From assembly GCF_009760905.1 (NCBI RefSeq), contig NZ_VIRW01000027.1, forward strand, positions 1 through 36,076: a stretch of DNA of 36,076 bases, in the 5' to 3' direction. The notes below the pieces were generated by a model that was not told the origin of the DNA, did no database searches, and saw only the letters and a list, made by a program, of their open reading frames with translations. The DNA comes from Chitinibacter sp. GC72 (GTDB lineage: Bacteria > Pseudomonadota > Gammaproteobacteria > Burkholderiales > Chitinibacteraceae). Both the position numbers and the translations under genes were made by a program. Within the stretch, counting starts at the first letter, position 1; the number at the start of each line of letters is the position of its first letter. Below, one piece after another: positions 6,378 to 14,158 of the stretch.

Positions 6378-8016
6378 GGTTGATTTCCTGCAAGGTGGTT
6401 TCACCACGAGAAACCGCGTTCACCGCGATTTGTCGCATCGAGACAAAGCCTTTTGCCAAGGCGATTTTTTTTAGTTCAACGGCGGGTGCGTGATTGGCAA
6501 TGGCCTGCTTCATGTCATCGTCCAGACGCAAGACCTCGGCAATCGCTTTGCGGCCCAGATAGCCAGTATTGCGGCACGCGGGGCAGCCAGCACCTTTGCG
6601 AAACTTCCAGCCCTTGACCTGTTCTGTGTTTAAACCCGAACTGATCAGCAAACTCTCTTCGGGTTGATCGTCGCCCACGCAATGCGGGCAGACTTTACGG
6701 ATCAGCCGCTGGGCAACAACGCCAATCAAGGCATCGACAAAGCTGTTTGGCTCTACGCCCATATGAATAAAACGATCAATGACCGAGAAGGCATTATTGG
6801 CGTGCACCGAAGTCAGTACCAAGTGGCCGGTCAGCGCCGCCTGCACTGCGATATTGGCGGTTTCACCGTCCCGAATCTCGCCGACCAGGATTTTGTCCGG
6901 ATCGTGCCGCAAAATCGAGCGCAAGCCGCGGGCAAAAGTCAGGCCCTTTTTATCGTTCACCGGAATCTGCAAGACGCCAGGCAGCTGATACTCGACCGGG
7001 TCTTCAATAGTGATGATTTTTTCTTCACCATTATTAATTTCGGATAGCGTGGCGTACAGCGTCGTTGATTTACCCGAGCCAGTCGGGCCGGTAACTAGCA
7101 GTAGGCCATAGGGCTCGTGGGAGAGGCCGCGGATGGCGGCCATCGTTTGCTCTTCGTGACCTAGCGTTTCAAGGCGCAATTGCTTGAACGTATCGCCGCC
7201 GCCTTGTTTGTCCAGAATCCGCAATACGGCATCTTCGCCGTGGATGGACGGCATGATTGAGACACGAAAGTCGATATCGCGATTATTGATCAACGCTTTA
7301 AAGCGCCCGTCCTGGGGAATCCGGTGTTCAGAAATATCCAGCTCGGCCAGTACTTTCAGACGGGAGATAATCTGTTCGGCTTTATCCGCACCATTGGTGC
7401 CGCCCGCATGCAGCAGCACCCCGTCAATCCGGTATTTGATGGTCATGCCCGATGGGGTGGTTTCCATGTGAATGTCGGATGCTTTGGCTTTGAGCGCATC
7501 GTAGAGCGTTGAGTTGACGAGTTTGACGACCGGGTTAGCGTCTTGCGACAGCGTCGAGAGCGAAATCTCGGTAACACCATCATTGCTGATTTCAGCACTT
7601 TCGCCGCCGCCCAGTTGCTCCATCGCCCGGTGCGAGGTTTCATATTCGTTGAAGTAAGTTTGCAGTACTTCGTAATGCGCGAACGCCGAGCGGAAGGCAA
7701 CGGTAATTCGTTGCTGTGCCCAGTTGCGCACCACCGGGCTGAATGGATCCGACATGACCAGCACGCTGCCATGTTGCGAGCTTTCGGCTAGAAAACAGTG
7801 GTGTGCCGCAGCATCGCCAAACGACAGCAAGTCATAACGCGGTTTGAGTTGGTATAACTCCTCCCGGGTAATGGCTGGAATGCCAAGGTAGCTGCTGACT
7901 TCAGAGCAATACCCCTCGTCGGTTAAGCCAAGTGACTGCTGAACCAGCATCGGCAGCGGCTGATTGCCGCCCGTCGTGCGCAGATGCTGGATAAGATCAA
8001 GCGTGAGTTCGCTCAT
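6358..8016 (-). CDS. gspE: GspE/PilB-type secretion ATPase
   Basis: A 552-residue AAA-type ATPase that powers pseudopilus or pilus assembly from the cytoplasmic face of the inner membrane. An N-terminal MshEN/GspE_N-like domain occupies about residues 1-115. The core begins near 160 (NPVVKLVNSTLYDALKAKAS, DIHMET). Walker A GPTGSGKST is at 310-318, the Asp box ITIEDPVEY near 336-343, Walker B ILVGEIRD at 376-383 and the His box TGHLVLTSVHAN near 396-407. A zinc motif with two CxxC pairs (C443, C446, C478, C481) is present, as in GspE and PilB. The length is typical. The gene overlaps gspF by 4 bp and the PilM-like gene by 20 bp. All catalytic motifs look intact, so an active enzyme is likely. 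Confidence 0.93.
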   Translation of the reverse strand: MSELTLDLIQHLRTTGGNQPLPMLVQQSLGLTDEGYCSEVSSYLGIPAITREELYQLKPRYDLLSFGDAAAHHCFLAESSQHGSVLVMSDPFSPVVRNWAQQRITVAFRSAFAHYEVLQTYFNEYETSHRAMEQLGGGESAEISNDGVTEISLSTLSQDANPVVKLVNSTLYDALKAKASDIHMETTPSGMTIKYRIDGVLLHAGGTNGADKAEQIISRLKVLAELDISEHRIPQDGRFKALINNRDIDFRVSIMPSIHGEDAVLRILDKQGGGDTFKQLRLETLGHEEQTMAAIRGLSHEPYGLLLVTGPTGSGKSTTLYATLSEINNGEEKIITIEDPVEYQLPGVLQIPVNDKKGLTFARGLRSILRHDPDKILVGEIRDGETANIAVQAALTGHLVLTSVHANNAFSVIDRFIHMGVEPNSFVDALIGVVAQRLIRKVCPHCVGDDQPEESLLISSGLNTEQVKGWKFRKGAGCPACRNTGYLGRKAIAEVLRLDDDMKQAIANHAPAVELKKIALAKGFVSMRQIAVNAVSRGETTLQEINRVTFVD

Positions 8017-9191
8017 TGCATATTCCCGGCCAACTCAAAAATCGGCATATAAAGCAAAAATACGATGCCGCCAATCAGAATGCCGATGATCAACATCAGA
8101 ATCGGCTCGAACAGGCGGGTGAACATTTCAATGGCCCGATCCAGCTCTTCATCGCAAAACTGCGCCGCGCGCTCCATCATGGTGGCCAATTCGCCACTTT
8201 GCTCGCCTACGCGCAGCAGGCGTTCGGCCACTGGTGTGGTCAGTCCGTATTTGGGCAAGGTCGCTGAAACTTGCTGGCCGGATTTGATATCAACCAGTGC
8301 TTGCGAGAGTGCCAGCCGCATCTGTGCGGGCAGTAGCTGTGCCGCCAGCTCCAGTGCCGCAACAATCGACAGACCACCGGACAGCAGCAAACCAAGGGTT
8401 CGATAAAACCGGGTCAGTGAAAACAGCCGGCGATAGCTATCGAGCTTGGGCAGCTTCCAGAAGATTTCGCGCAACATGGTTTGTGCCGCGTCGGTTTTAA
8501 ACAGCAAATAGCCACCGACCAGCGTGGCGATGATGCTAGCAAAAATCACTTGCCCGTGCAGGTGAACCAGATCACCCCACCACAACATCACTTGGGCGGC
8601 AAATGGCAGATTGCGCATCGAGGCATAAATCTGGCTGAATTTTGGAATCACGTAAAACAGCAGGAACAGCATAATGCTGCCACCAATGCCGATCACCACC
8701 AAAGGATAAACCAGCGAGGCAACGATCTTTTTCTTTACCGCAGCCAGCCGCGTTTCATAGTGGTGATAGCGTTTGAGCGCGTCGGCCAGATGGCCGGTTT
8801 TTTCTGCTGAGCCCACGGTTGCAATATACAGCGGCGGAAACAGATTGGGCATTTGCGCCAGTACTTTGGACAAAGGCAGACCCTGATACAGACCTTCAAT
8901 CATGCGGGTTAGCACGGTGCGGTTCTGGTCATGGCCGCTTTTGTCTTTCAGCGTTTCCATGGCCTCAACTAGAGTCAAGCCGGCTTCGAGCAGGGCAATC
9001 AGCTCTTGGGTGAAGAGCGAAACCTGGAATTCATTTTTACCGAATGAAAAACCCAGCTGACGCTCGGCCTGAAAGCTGACGAGTTGCAGGCCTTTGCTGG
9101 CCAGCTGGCTGCGCAACTCGTCCGGATTGGCGGCATCCAGCTCTAGTTCCTGCAGCACGCCTGCTGCGAGGGCTTTAACCTTGTAGTGCAT
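8013..9191 (-). CDS. gspF: GspF/PilC-type inner-membrane platform protein
   Basis: A 392-residue polytopic membrane protein with two GspF domains. The first has FTQELIALLEAGLTLVEAME and GLSKVL-type signatures, the second FSLTRFYRTLGLLLSGGLSI and LLRVGEQSGELATMMERAA. Three hydrophobic segments are visible near residues 160-190, 210-230 and 360-385, the normal number for the family. GspF contacts the ATPase and the pseudopilins in the inner membrane. The gene lies 13 bp after gspG and overlaps gspE by 4 bp. The ATG at 9191 is the first in frame and gives a normal N-terminus. Confidence 0.93.
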   Translation of the reverse strand: MHYKVKALAAGVLQELELDAANPDELRSQLASKGLQLVSFQAERQLGFSFGKNEFQVSLFTQELIALLEAGLTLVEAMETLKDKSGHDQNRTVLTRMIEGLYQGLPLSKVLAQMPNLFPPLYIATVGSAEKTGHLADALKRYHHYETRLAAVKKKIVASLVYPLVVIGIGGSIMLFLLFYVIPKFSQIYASMRNLPFAAQVMLWWGDLVHLHGQVIFASIIATLVGGYLLFKTDAAQTMLREIFWKLPKLDSYRRLFSLTRFYRTLGLLLSGGLSIVAALELAAQLLPAQMRLALSQALVDIKSGQQVSATLPKYGLTTPVAERLLRVGEQSGELATMMERAAQFCDEELDRAIEMFTRLFEPILMLIIGILIGGIVFLLYMPIFELAGNMQ

Positions 9192-9204
9192 ATCGCGCTA
9201 ACCG

Positions 9205-9639
9205 TTATTGCCAGTAGCTAACGTCAGCGTCTTCGCCTGTACCGCCTGCTTTGCCATCCAGGCCGTAGGTCAGCAAATCATAGTCGCGACCATTTTCGCC
9301 AGGAATACGGTACTCGTATGGCTTATCCCAAGGATCGTTCGGCACGTCTTTCATCAGGTAGGGGCCGTTCCATTTGCTCTCGTCAGCGGGCTTTATAACC
9401 AGCGCATTGAGGCCTTGTTCGGTGCTTGGATAGCGGCCCGTATCGAGGCGGTAATGGTCAAGGGCATCGGCAATCGATTTCATCTGACTGGCCGCAGTTT
9501 TGGTTTTGGCCTTGCCAACCTCGCCAAATAGTTTCGGGCCAACATAACCAGCCAGCAAAGCGATAATCAACAGAACGACCAGCAGCTCCAGCAAGGTGAA
9601 GCCAGATTGAGCCAAACGCGGAAAACGAAGCTTTTTCAT
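9205..9639 (-). CDS. gspG: GspG major pseudopilin
   Basis: A 144-residue protein with all the marks of the major type II pseudopilin: leader MKKLRFPRLAQSG, cleavage before FTLLELLVVLLIIALLAGYV (Phe1, Glu5), then SIADALDHYRLDTGRYPSTEQGLNAL and VPNDPWDKPYEYRIPGENGRDYDLLTYG. The final GGTGEDADVSYW is the acidic loop that binds calcium in GspG. It is the first gene of the minus-strand operon and the only canonical GspG; the remaining pseudopilins lie at the other end. Upstream on the minus strand there are about 210 bp before the chitinase terminator, where the operon promoter should be. Confidence 0.95.
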   Translation of the reverse strand: MKKLRFPRLAQSGFTLLELLVVLLIIALLAGYVGPKLFGEVGKAKTKTAASQMKSIADALDHYRLDTGRYPSTEQGLNALVIKPADESKWNGPYLMKDVPNDPWDKPYEYRIPGENGRDYDLLTYGLDGKAGGTGEDADVSYWQ

Positions 9640-9701
9640 AATGAATCTCGTGTGGGTATCTTTTTTATCGAGATGTAATTTGTTGCCATCCTCTAGCTGA
9701 C

Positions 9702-9731
9702 ATCCTAACTGTCAATTAGCCTGAAAATCAA
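9702..9731 (-). promoter_or_regulatory. Possible promoter of the gspG-led secretion operon
   Basis: On the minus strand TTGATT (9726-9731) and TAGGAT (9702-9707) are separated by 18 bp, about 65 bp before the gspG start. The -10 is only a partial match, and a nearby TTGACA at 9709-9714 has no good partner. The operon must have a promoter between 9640 and 9850, but the exact boxes are uncertain. Confidence 0.35.
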
Positions 9732-9854
9732 GGCTTTTTCGTCGGTTGTGCAACTGAAAACCCCTGTATTTATGCGGCCTTGCTCATTTACTTGGCCTGG
9801 GTGGTGGGCTTGGAGCGTGTAATATGCCGATGTAAATATTTTGTCAGGATTTTA

Positions 9855-9886
9855 ATAAAAAAACCCCAACCAAAGTTGGGGTTTTC
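9855..9886 (-). terminator. Rho-independent terminator of the chitinase gene
   Basis: Perfect 11-bp stem AAAACCCCAAC / GTTGGGGTTTT (9860-9870 and 9875-9885) with a four-base loop, followed on the minus strand by a run of seven T. It lies 25 bp after the chitinase stop codon and separates that transcript from the gspG operon. Confidence 0.9.
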
Positions 9887-9909
9887 AAGGTGGTTTGTAA
9901 CTTGATTAA

Positions 9910-11856
9910 TTACTTGTTGATGTGAGTCATTGCTTCAACCAGCTCGCCGTTGGCCGTGTCGCCATCTGCTTCCCAGCTGAAGATACCGCCCATGCCCATT
10001 GATTTGGCGTAGTCAGCTTTCAGTTTGATGTCACGTGGTGTGTCATAAGACCAGAAAGTTGAACCGTCAAACTTGTAGGTTTGCTGAGTAACTGGGTGGA
10101 TGTACTCAGTGCCTGGTGCAGTTTTCAGTACTTTGTAGTCTTCGATGCCTGACTCGTAAGTACCTTTCGCTGCGCCGGTCGCTTTTTGGTACAGACCGTT
10201 GTTGACGTTAGTCACGCCAGTCCAGCCGCGGCCATAGAATGGAACGCCGATGTGCAATTTAACAGCTGGTACACCGCGTGCGATCAAGTCTTTCACAGCA
10301 GCGTCAGTGTAGTACTTGCTCACTTTGCCAGTTTTCGGATCCACAGTGCGTGGGCTTGCAGGGTCTTGGTACAGGTTAGACTGGAAGTCTGTTGGACCTG
10401 CAGCATCCCAGCCGCCGTTGTAGTCGTAAGACATGATGTTGATCCAGTCGAGGTATTTGCTGTATTCACCTGGTACGGTTGCAGCAATTTTCTCGTCGCC
10501 AGCACCGATTGCAACAGTCAGTAAGTAGCGTTTGCCAGTTTGTGAGCCGATAGCATCCAGCTGTTCGCGGAATTCTTTCATCAGCAAGGTGTTGTTTTCT
10601 TTGTCAGCAGGCGAAACAGTGTTGGTGCCGATACCTTGAACGCCTGGGTATTCCCAGTCGATATCGATACCGTCAAATACGCCAGCGCCTGTACCTGCGC
10701 CACCTGCGTTCGATGCGGCATCAAATGGCAAGTTGCCTTTGATCCACACGTCGATACAAGAAGCCACCAGAGTCTTACGCAGTGCATCAGTTGATGCTGC
10801 TGCAGAGAACCATTTAGACCAAGTCCAGCCACCCAAAGAAATCAACACTTTCATGTTCGGGTTTTTGGCTTTGAGTTTTTTCAGCTGGTTCCAGTTACCT
10901 TTCAGGCTGCCTTTGCCATCTTGACCCCAAGCATCAGCTACGCCGTCAACTGACTCGTTAGCAGCAAAACCTTTTTGGTACAGCGCCCAAGCATCGCCGC
11001 CGTCCTGGTTGCCAGTTTCAGCTTTATTGATGTTGGCTTGACACTTGTAAGTGCCATCAGCTTGTTTGTAAACGTTACCGAACGAGTAGTTCAGGAAGGT
11101 CAGTTTGGCTGCTTGGCCGCTGTCCTGTACGTTTTTCAGGAAGAATTTACGACCGTAGATTGACCATTCAGCAAAGTAAGTACCAACTTGTTTTGCGCCA
11201 GTGCTTGGTGGCACGGTCGGTGTTACTACTGGTGTTGGTGTTGGTGTTGGGCCAACTGGTGTGGCTGTTGGTGTGGCTGTAACTACTGGTGTAGCAGTTG
11301 GCGTTGGTGTAGCAGTTACAACTGGTGTTGCAGTTGGAGCAACAGTTGCGGTTGGTGTTGGTGTAGCAACGACTGGACCGCAAGCGCCCAGATCTTTCCA
11401 AGGTTTGCCTGAACCAGTGTTCAGGTCTGGCTGATCACCGCTAGTCCACCATTGTGCTTGGTAAGTGCGGCCGTTGTAGCTTACTTTCTGGCCACCGGTG
11501 TATGCAGTTGAGCTGTTCCATGCTGCGTCAACACAAGTGCCAACCGCTGGTGTTGCAGTTGGTTTTGGTGTTGCTGTCGGAGCGCTAGTTGCAGTGGTGA
11601 CTGGTGTAGCGGTTGGTGCAGTTGTCGCTGTAGGAACTGGTGTTGCGCTTACAGGACCTTGTGCTTCCCAAGGGCCCCATTGTTCTGCGCCTGGTACATT
11701 GCCTTGTGTCCACCATTTAGCTTTGTAGTCGGTACCTTGGTAGGTCACGATCTCGCCACCAGTGTAAACGGTGGTGCTGTTCCAAGCGGTAGCAGCGAAA
11801 GAAGCTGATGAAGCGAATGCAACAACAGCAGAAATTGCGGTTAAACGAAAGTTCAT
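9910..11856 (-). CDS. Secreted GH18 chitinase with two N-terminal chitin-binding domains
   Basis: A 648-residue exported enzyme that hydrolyses beta-1,4 links in chitin. The signal peptide is residues 1-21 (cleavage after SFA). Two CBM5/12-type domains follow at about 24-67 and 111-158, with AWNSSTAYTGGQKVSYNGR and paired Trp residues (KAKWWTQG, QAQWWTSG) that stack on chitin. They are separated by Pro-Thr-Ala-rich linkers (69-106, 163-218). The GH18 barrel (about 222-648) carries SLGGW at 340-344 and DGIDIDWE at 395-402, with Asp395, Asp398, Asp400 and the proton donor Glu402 all present. Near the end are NIMSYDYNGGWD and GGIFSWEADGD. The start at 11854-11856 is chosen because it follows AGAGGAAA and begins the signal peptide; an upstream in-frame ATG at 11952 would bury it. 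It is transcribed alone, beside the secretion operon that may export it (inference). Confidence 0.96.
   Translation of the reverse strand: MNFRLTAISAVVAFASSASFAATAWNSTTVYTGGEIVTYQGTDYKAKWWTQGNVPGAEQWGPWEAQGPVSATPVPTATTAPTATPVTTATSAPTATPKPTATPAVGTCVDAAWNSSTAYTGGQKVSYNGRTYQAQWWTSGDQPDLNTGSGKPWKDLGACGPVVATPTPTATVAPTATPVVTATPTPTATPVVTATPTATPVGPTPTPTPVVTPTVPPSTGAKQVGTYFAEWSIYGRKFFLKNVQDSGQAAKLTFLNYSFGNVYKQADGTYKCQANINKAETGNQDGGDAWALYQKGFAANESVDGVADAWGQDGKGSLKGNWNQLKKLKAKNPNMKVLISLGGWTWSKWFSAAASTDALRKTLVASCIDVWIKGNLPFDAASNAGGAGTGAGVFDGIDIDWEYPGVQGIGTNTVSPADKENNTLLMKEFREQLDAIGSQTGKRYLLTVAIGAGDEKIAATVPGEYSKYLDWINIMSYDYNGGWDAAGPTDFQSNLYQDPASPRTVDPKTGKVSKYYTDAAVKDLIARGVPAVKLHIGVPFYGRGWTGVTNVNNGLYQKATGAAKGTYESGIEDYKVLKTAPGTEYIHPVTQQTYKFDGSTFWSYDTPRDIKLKADYAKSMGMGGIFSWEADGDTANGELVEAMTHINK
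11202..11370 (-). repeat. Imperfect tandem repeat encoding the second Pro-Thr-Ala linker of the chitinase
   Basis: Short units such as ACTGGTGTTGCAGTTGG on the plus strand recur in phase with the reading frame and encode TATPVVTATPTP-like repeats between the second chitin-binding domain and the catalytic barrel. Because the period keeps the frame, unit gain or loss by slippage would alter linker length without breaking the gene (inference). Confidence 0.8.
11539..11652 (-). repeat. Imperfect tandem repeat encoding the first Pro-Thr-Ala linker of the chitinase
   Basis: The same type of degenerate unit as at 11202-11370, encoding TATTAPTATPVTTATSAPTA-like sequence between the two chitin-binding domains. 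The similarity between the two linkers suggests they arose together with duplication of the CBM-plus-linker module. Confidence 0.75.
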
Positions 11857-11933
11857 TGTGTTTCCTCTCATCCTTAGAATGGGCGTCGTTTTGTTTACTA
11901 ACTGCAAACAAGGTGGCAAAAGCCGCTTGCGAC

Positions 11934-12001
11934 TTACAATCGGTAGGAACACATCACTTGATCGTCGTTTTGCGCACGAGCGAGAGATTTGCCGATTGTA
12001 A
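11934..12001 (-). promoter_or_regulatory. Inverted 10-bp repeat upstream of the chitinase gene (candidate operator)
   Basis: TTACAATCGG at 11934-11943 and its exact reverse complement CCGATTGTAA at 11992-12001 face each other across 48 bp, 78-145 bp upstream of the chitinase start codon. A third CCGATTGTA occurs at 12245-12253. Nearer the gene, TTGTTTAC...GCAAACAA forms another inverted repeat (11891-11911). Regulation of a chitinase gene by chitin sugars is common, but no specific regulator is recognised from these motifs. Confidence 0.45.
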
Positions 12002-12357
12002 ACATTCGGTGCTGGCGGTTTTTTTAGATACCAGTCACCTCAACATTCAAATCTGAAAACACTTGGGTTAGGTGTCGATCTGATCGTTGTGTAGCGGTAA
12101 TTTTGCAGACTACGGAAATGTTGTCAATAGTGCGGCTTCACAGACAAACCCAATCAAGGCTTGCTCTTTTGTGTATTGTAAGTTTTTGTTGGGGTGTACA
12201 AAGTGTGAATAGTACCAGTTGGAAAGGGAGGTGGGCGACGGTGTCCGATTGTAGGGCGATGATTGCTTTGAAGACCTTATGATTTGCTTGGCTAATACCA
12301 CTTTTCAGCTTGGTTGTTAAAATTCGCGGTGGTATTTTTTGCGGTGAAACAAAAAAC
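12002..12357. other. Gene-free stretch between chitinase promoter region and sodB terminator
   Basis: About 355 bp with no credible reading frame. It holds a third copy of CCGATTGTA (12245-12253), two TACCAGT half-sites (12030-12036 and 12213-12219) and an imperfect palindrome TGGCTAATACCA (12289-12300). It is probably an extended 5' regulatory region of the chitinase gene. Confidence 0.4.
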
Positions 12358-12386
12358 AAAAGAGCGCCATTTGGCGCTCTTTTTAT
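12358..12386 (-). terminator. Rho-independent terminator of sodB (possibly bidirectional)
   Basis: Stem AGAGCGCC / GGCGCTCT (12361-12368, 12373-12380) with loop ATTT, flanked by A-rich sequence on the left and T-rich on the right, so it has a T tract in both directions. It follows the sodB stop codon by about 50 bp on the minus strand. Confidence 0.85.
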
Positions 12387-12435
12387 TTTTTATTCAGGTA
12401 AATTTATTTACCGTTTTGTGTCGCTGCTGTGGAAA

Positions 12436-13029
12436 TTAGGCCGCAAAACGGTCAGCTACGACGTTCCAGTCAACCAGTTTCCAGAAGCCTTCCAAGTAGT
12501 TCGGGCGGCTGTTGCGGTAGTCGATGTAGTAAGCGTGCTCCCAAACGTCACAGGTCAGCAGCGCGGTATCTGCTGTGGTCAGCGGTGTGCCTGCTGCGCC
12601 AGTGTTAACAATGTCGACGCTACCGTCGGCTTTTTTCACCAGCCAAGTCCAGCCTGAGCCGAAATTGCCAGCAGCTGATGCGTTAAATGCTTTCTTGAAT
12701 TCGTCGAAAGAACCCCATTTGGCGTTGATGGCGTCAGCCAGTGCGCCAGCAGGTGCGCGGTCTTCACCAGCTGCGTTAGGTGCAAAACCGAACCAGAAGA
12801 AAGTGTGGTTCCAGGTTTGTGCGGCGTTATTGTACAAGCCACCTGCTGGGGCGGTTTTTACGATTTCTTCGAGCGATTTGCTCTCGTTGTCGGTGCCCTT
12901 GATCAGGTTGTTCAGATTGGTGATGTAGGTTTGATGATGTTTGCCGTAGTGAAATGACAAAGTCTCAGCCGACATGAAAGGTGCCAAGGCGTCTTGTGCG
13001 TACGGCAGTTCGGGTAATTTGTGTTCCAT
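12436..13029 (-). CDS. sodB: Superoxide dismutase, Fe type
   Basis: A 197-residue cytoplasmic enzyme converting superoxide to oxygen and hydrogen peroxide. The metal ligands are in the expected places: His27 ([11 protein letters not shown]), His75 (QTWNHTFFW), Asp161 and His165 ([13 protein letters not shown]). Gln71 in NNAAQTWNH is the active-site glutamine position typical of iron enzymes; manganese enzymes usually bring this glutamine from a later position. The start at 13027-13029 gives [15 protein letters not shown], the standard N-terminus, with GGAG about nine bases upstream; the 43 codons before it in the same frame look untranslated. It is a single-gene unit with its own terminator, divergent from the CobD-like gene. 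Confidence 0.96.
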   Translation of the reverse strand: MEHKLPELPYAQDALAPFMSAETLSFHYGKHHQTYITNLNNLIKGTDNESKSLEEIVKTAPAGGLYNNAAQTWNHTFFWFGFAPNAAGEDRAPAGALADAINAKWGSFDEFKKAFNASAAGNFGSGWTWLVKKADGSVDIVNTGAAGTPLTTADTALLTCDVWEHAYYIDYRNSRPNYLEGFWKLVDWNVVADRFAA

Positions 13030-13224
13030 GAGGTTTTTCTCCGGTTGGGTGGTCATCGTTTGAGATATGGCGCTGTGGCGACATTTTTCAAGAGGCATTG
13101 TTCTGTTTGGTTTGCTCTCGTGCGCTATGGTATCGTGAAAGTATTCGTGTCGCAGCAAGCTGGGCGCAAAAAGTAGTTGGCTATTTGCTGCAGGTTGGTG
13201 AATGGCCCTTCATCATGGTGAGCT

Positions 13225-14145
13225 ATGAGTATTTTATCGTTGATTTTGGCTTTGGCCCTCGAACAGTTGCGTCCGATTAGTAACCGCAATCCCATCTACC
13301 TGCTGTTTGTGCGTATTGCCAATCAAATGGCGCGCAATCTGAATGCGGGCGAGTATCGCAATGGGGTATATGCCTGGCTACTCGCTGTGATCCCGTTGCT
13401 GCTGGGGGCGGTGGGGGGGTATGTGCTGCTGGCCGAGCTGGGTTTTGTGGCGGCCATGTTGTGGAATGTGTTGGTTCTGTATTTATTAATGGGTTTTCGC
13501 CAGTTTAGCTATGCCTTTACCGGGATCTCCAAAGCCTTGCAGCGCGATGATCTGGATGGTGCGCGCCAGATGCTGGCCGATTGGACTGGCCAATCGACGT
13601 CCGAGTTGAGCGAGCCGGAAATCGCCCGTTTGACAATCGAGCAGGGGGTGATTGATTCGCACCGCTATGTATTTGGCACGATTTTCTGGTTTGTCGTCTT
13701 GTCGTGGTTTGCTGGCCCTGCCGGGGCGGTGCTGTATCGTGCGGCAAGCTTGCTGCAGCAAAAGTGGGGCGGTCATGGCGATGCTTTTGGCCGTTTTGCC
13801 GATACGGCGATGGATGTGCTTGATTTTGTTCCAGTGCGTCTGGCTGCAGTCAGCTTTGCGATTGTTGGTAACTTTGAGGACGCAGTGTATTGCTGGCGCG
13901 AACAGGCGGCGCAATGGATGGATCAGGATTACGGTATTTTGCTGGCCTCGGCCGCGGGTGCGTTGGGGGTGCGCCTTGGTGAGGCGCTGCATCAGGATCA
14001 CACGGTGAAATTCCGTCCCGAGTTGGGGGTGGGTGCGCAAGCCAGCACCGATGATCTGGTGAGTGCGGTGGCGCTGGTGTGGCGGGCAGCCATTTTGTGG
14101 TTGGCGGTGATCTTGCTTTTCTCGATCGCTCAGTGGTTGTCTTAA
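13225..14145 (+). CDS. CobD/CbiB-family membrane protein
   Basis: A 306-residue integral membrane protein. It opens with MSILSLILALALEQLRP, has further hydrophobic segments near 50-72, 75-92, 150-175 and 285-303, and shows ALQRDDLDGARQML, IEQGVIDSHRYVFGTIFWF and a late GVGAQAS-like segment typical of CobD/CbiB relatives. True CobD/CbiB joins adenosylcobyric acid to aminopropanol in cobalamin synthesis. No other cobalamin genes are nearby, and the betaproteobacterial cobalamin-biosynthesis-like proteins of this type have uncertain function, so no symbol is given. It lies 13 bp upstream of the FAH-family gene, with which it probably shares a transcript. Confidence 0.8.
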   Translation: MSILSLILALALEQLRPISNRNPIYLLFVRIANQMARNLNAGEYRNGVYAWLLAVIPLLLGAVGGYVLLAELGFVAAMLWNVLVLYLLMGFRQFSYAFTGISKALQRDDLDGARQMLADWTGQSTSELSEPEIARLTIEQGVIDSHRYVFGTIFWFVVLSWFAGPAGAVLYRAASLLQQKWGGHGDAFGRFADTAMDVLDFVPVRLAAVSFAIVGNFEDAVYCWREQAAQWMDQDYGILLASAAGALGVRLGEALHQDHTVKFRPELGVGAQASTDDLVSAVALVWRAAILWLAVILLFSIAQWLS

Positions 14146-14158
14146 GGGGTATATCGCT

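Noticed and set aside
11188-11728. Low-complexity plus-strand frames rich in Val, Gly, Cys and Trp
   Set aside because: They are opposite-strand readings of the Pro-Thr-Ala linker repeats of the chitinase, a composition artefact.
9910-11952. Longer chitinase starting at 11952
   Set aside because: It would place 32 residues before a clear signal peptide; the ATG at 11856 has AGAGGAAA upstream.
12436-13158. Longer sodB starting at 13158
   Set aside because: The extra 43 residues are not part of the family, and a good ribosome site precedes the internal ATG at 13029.
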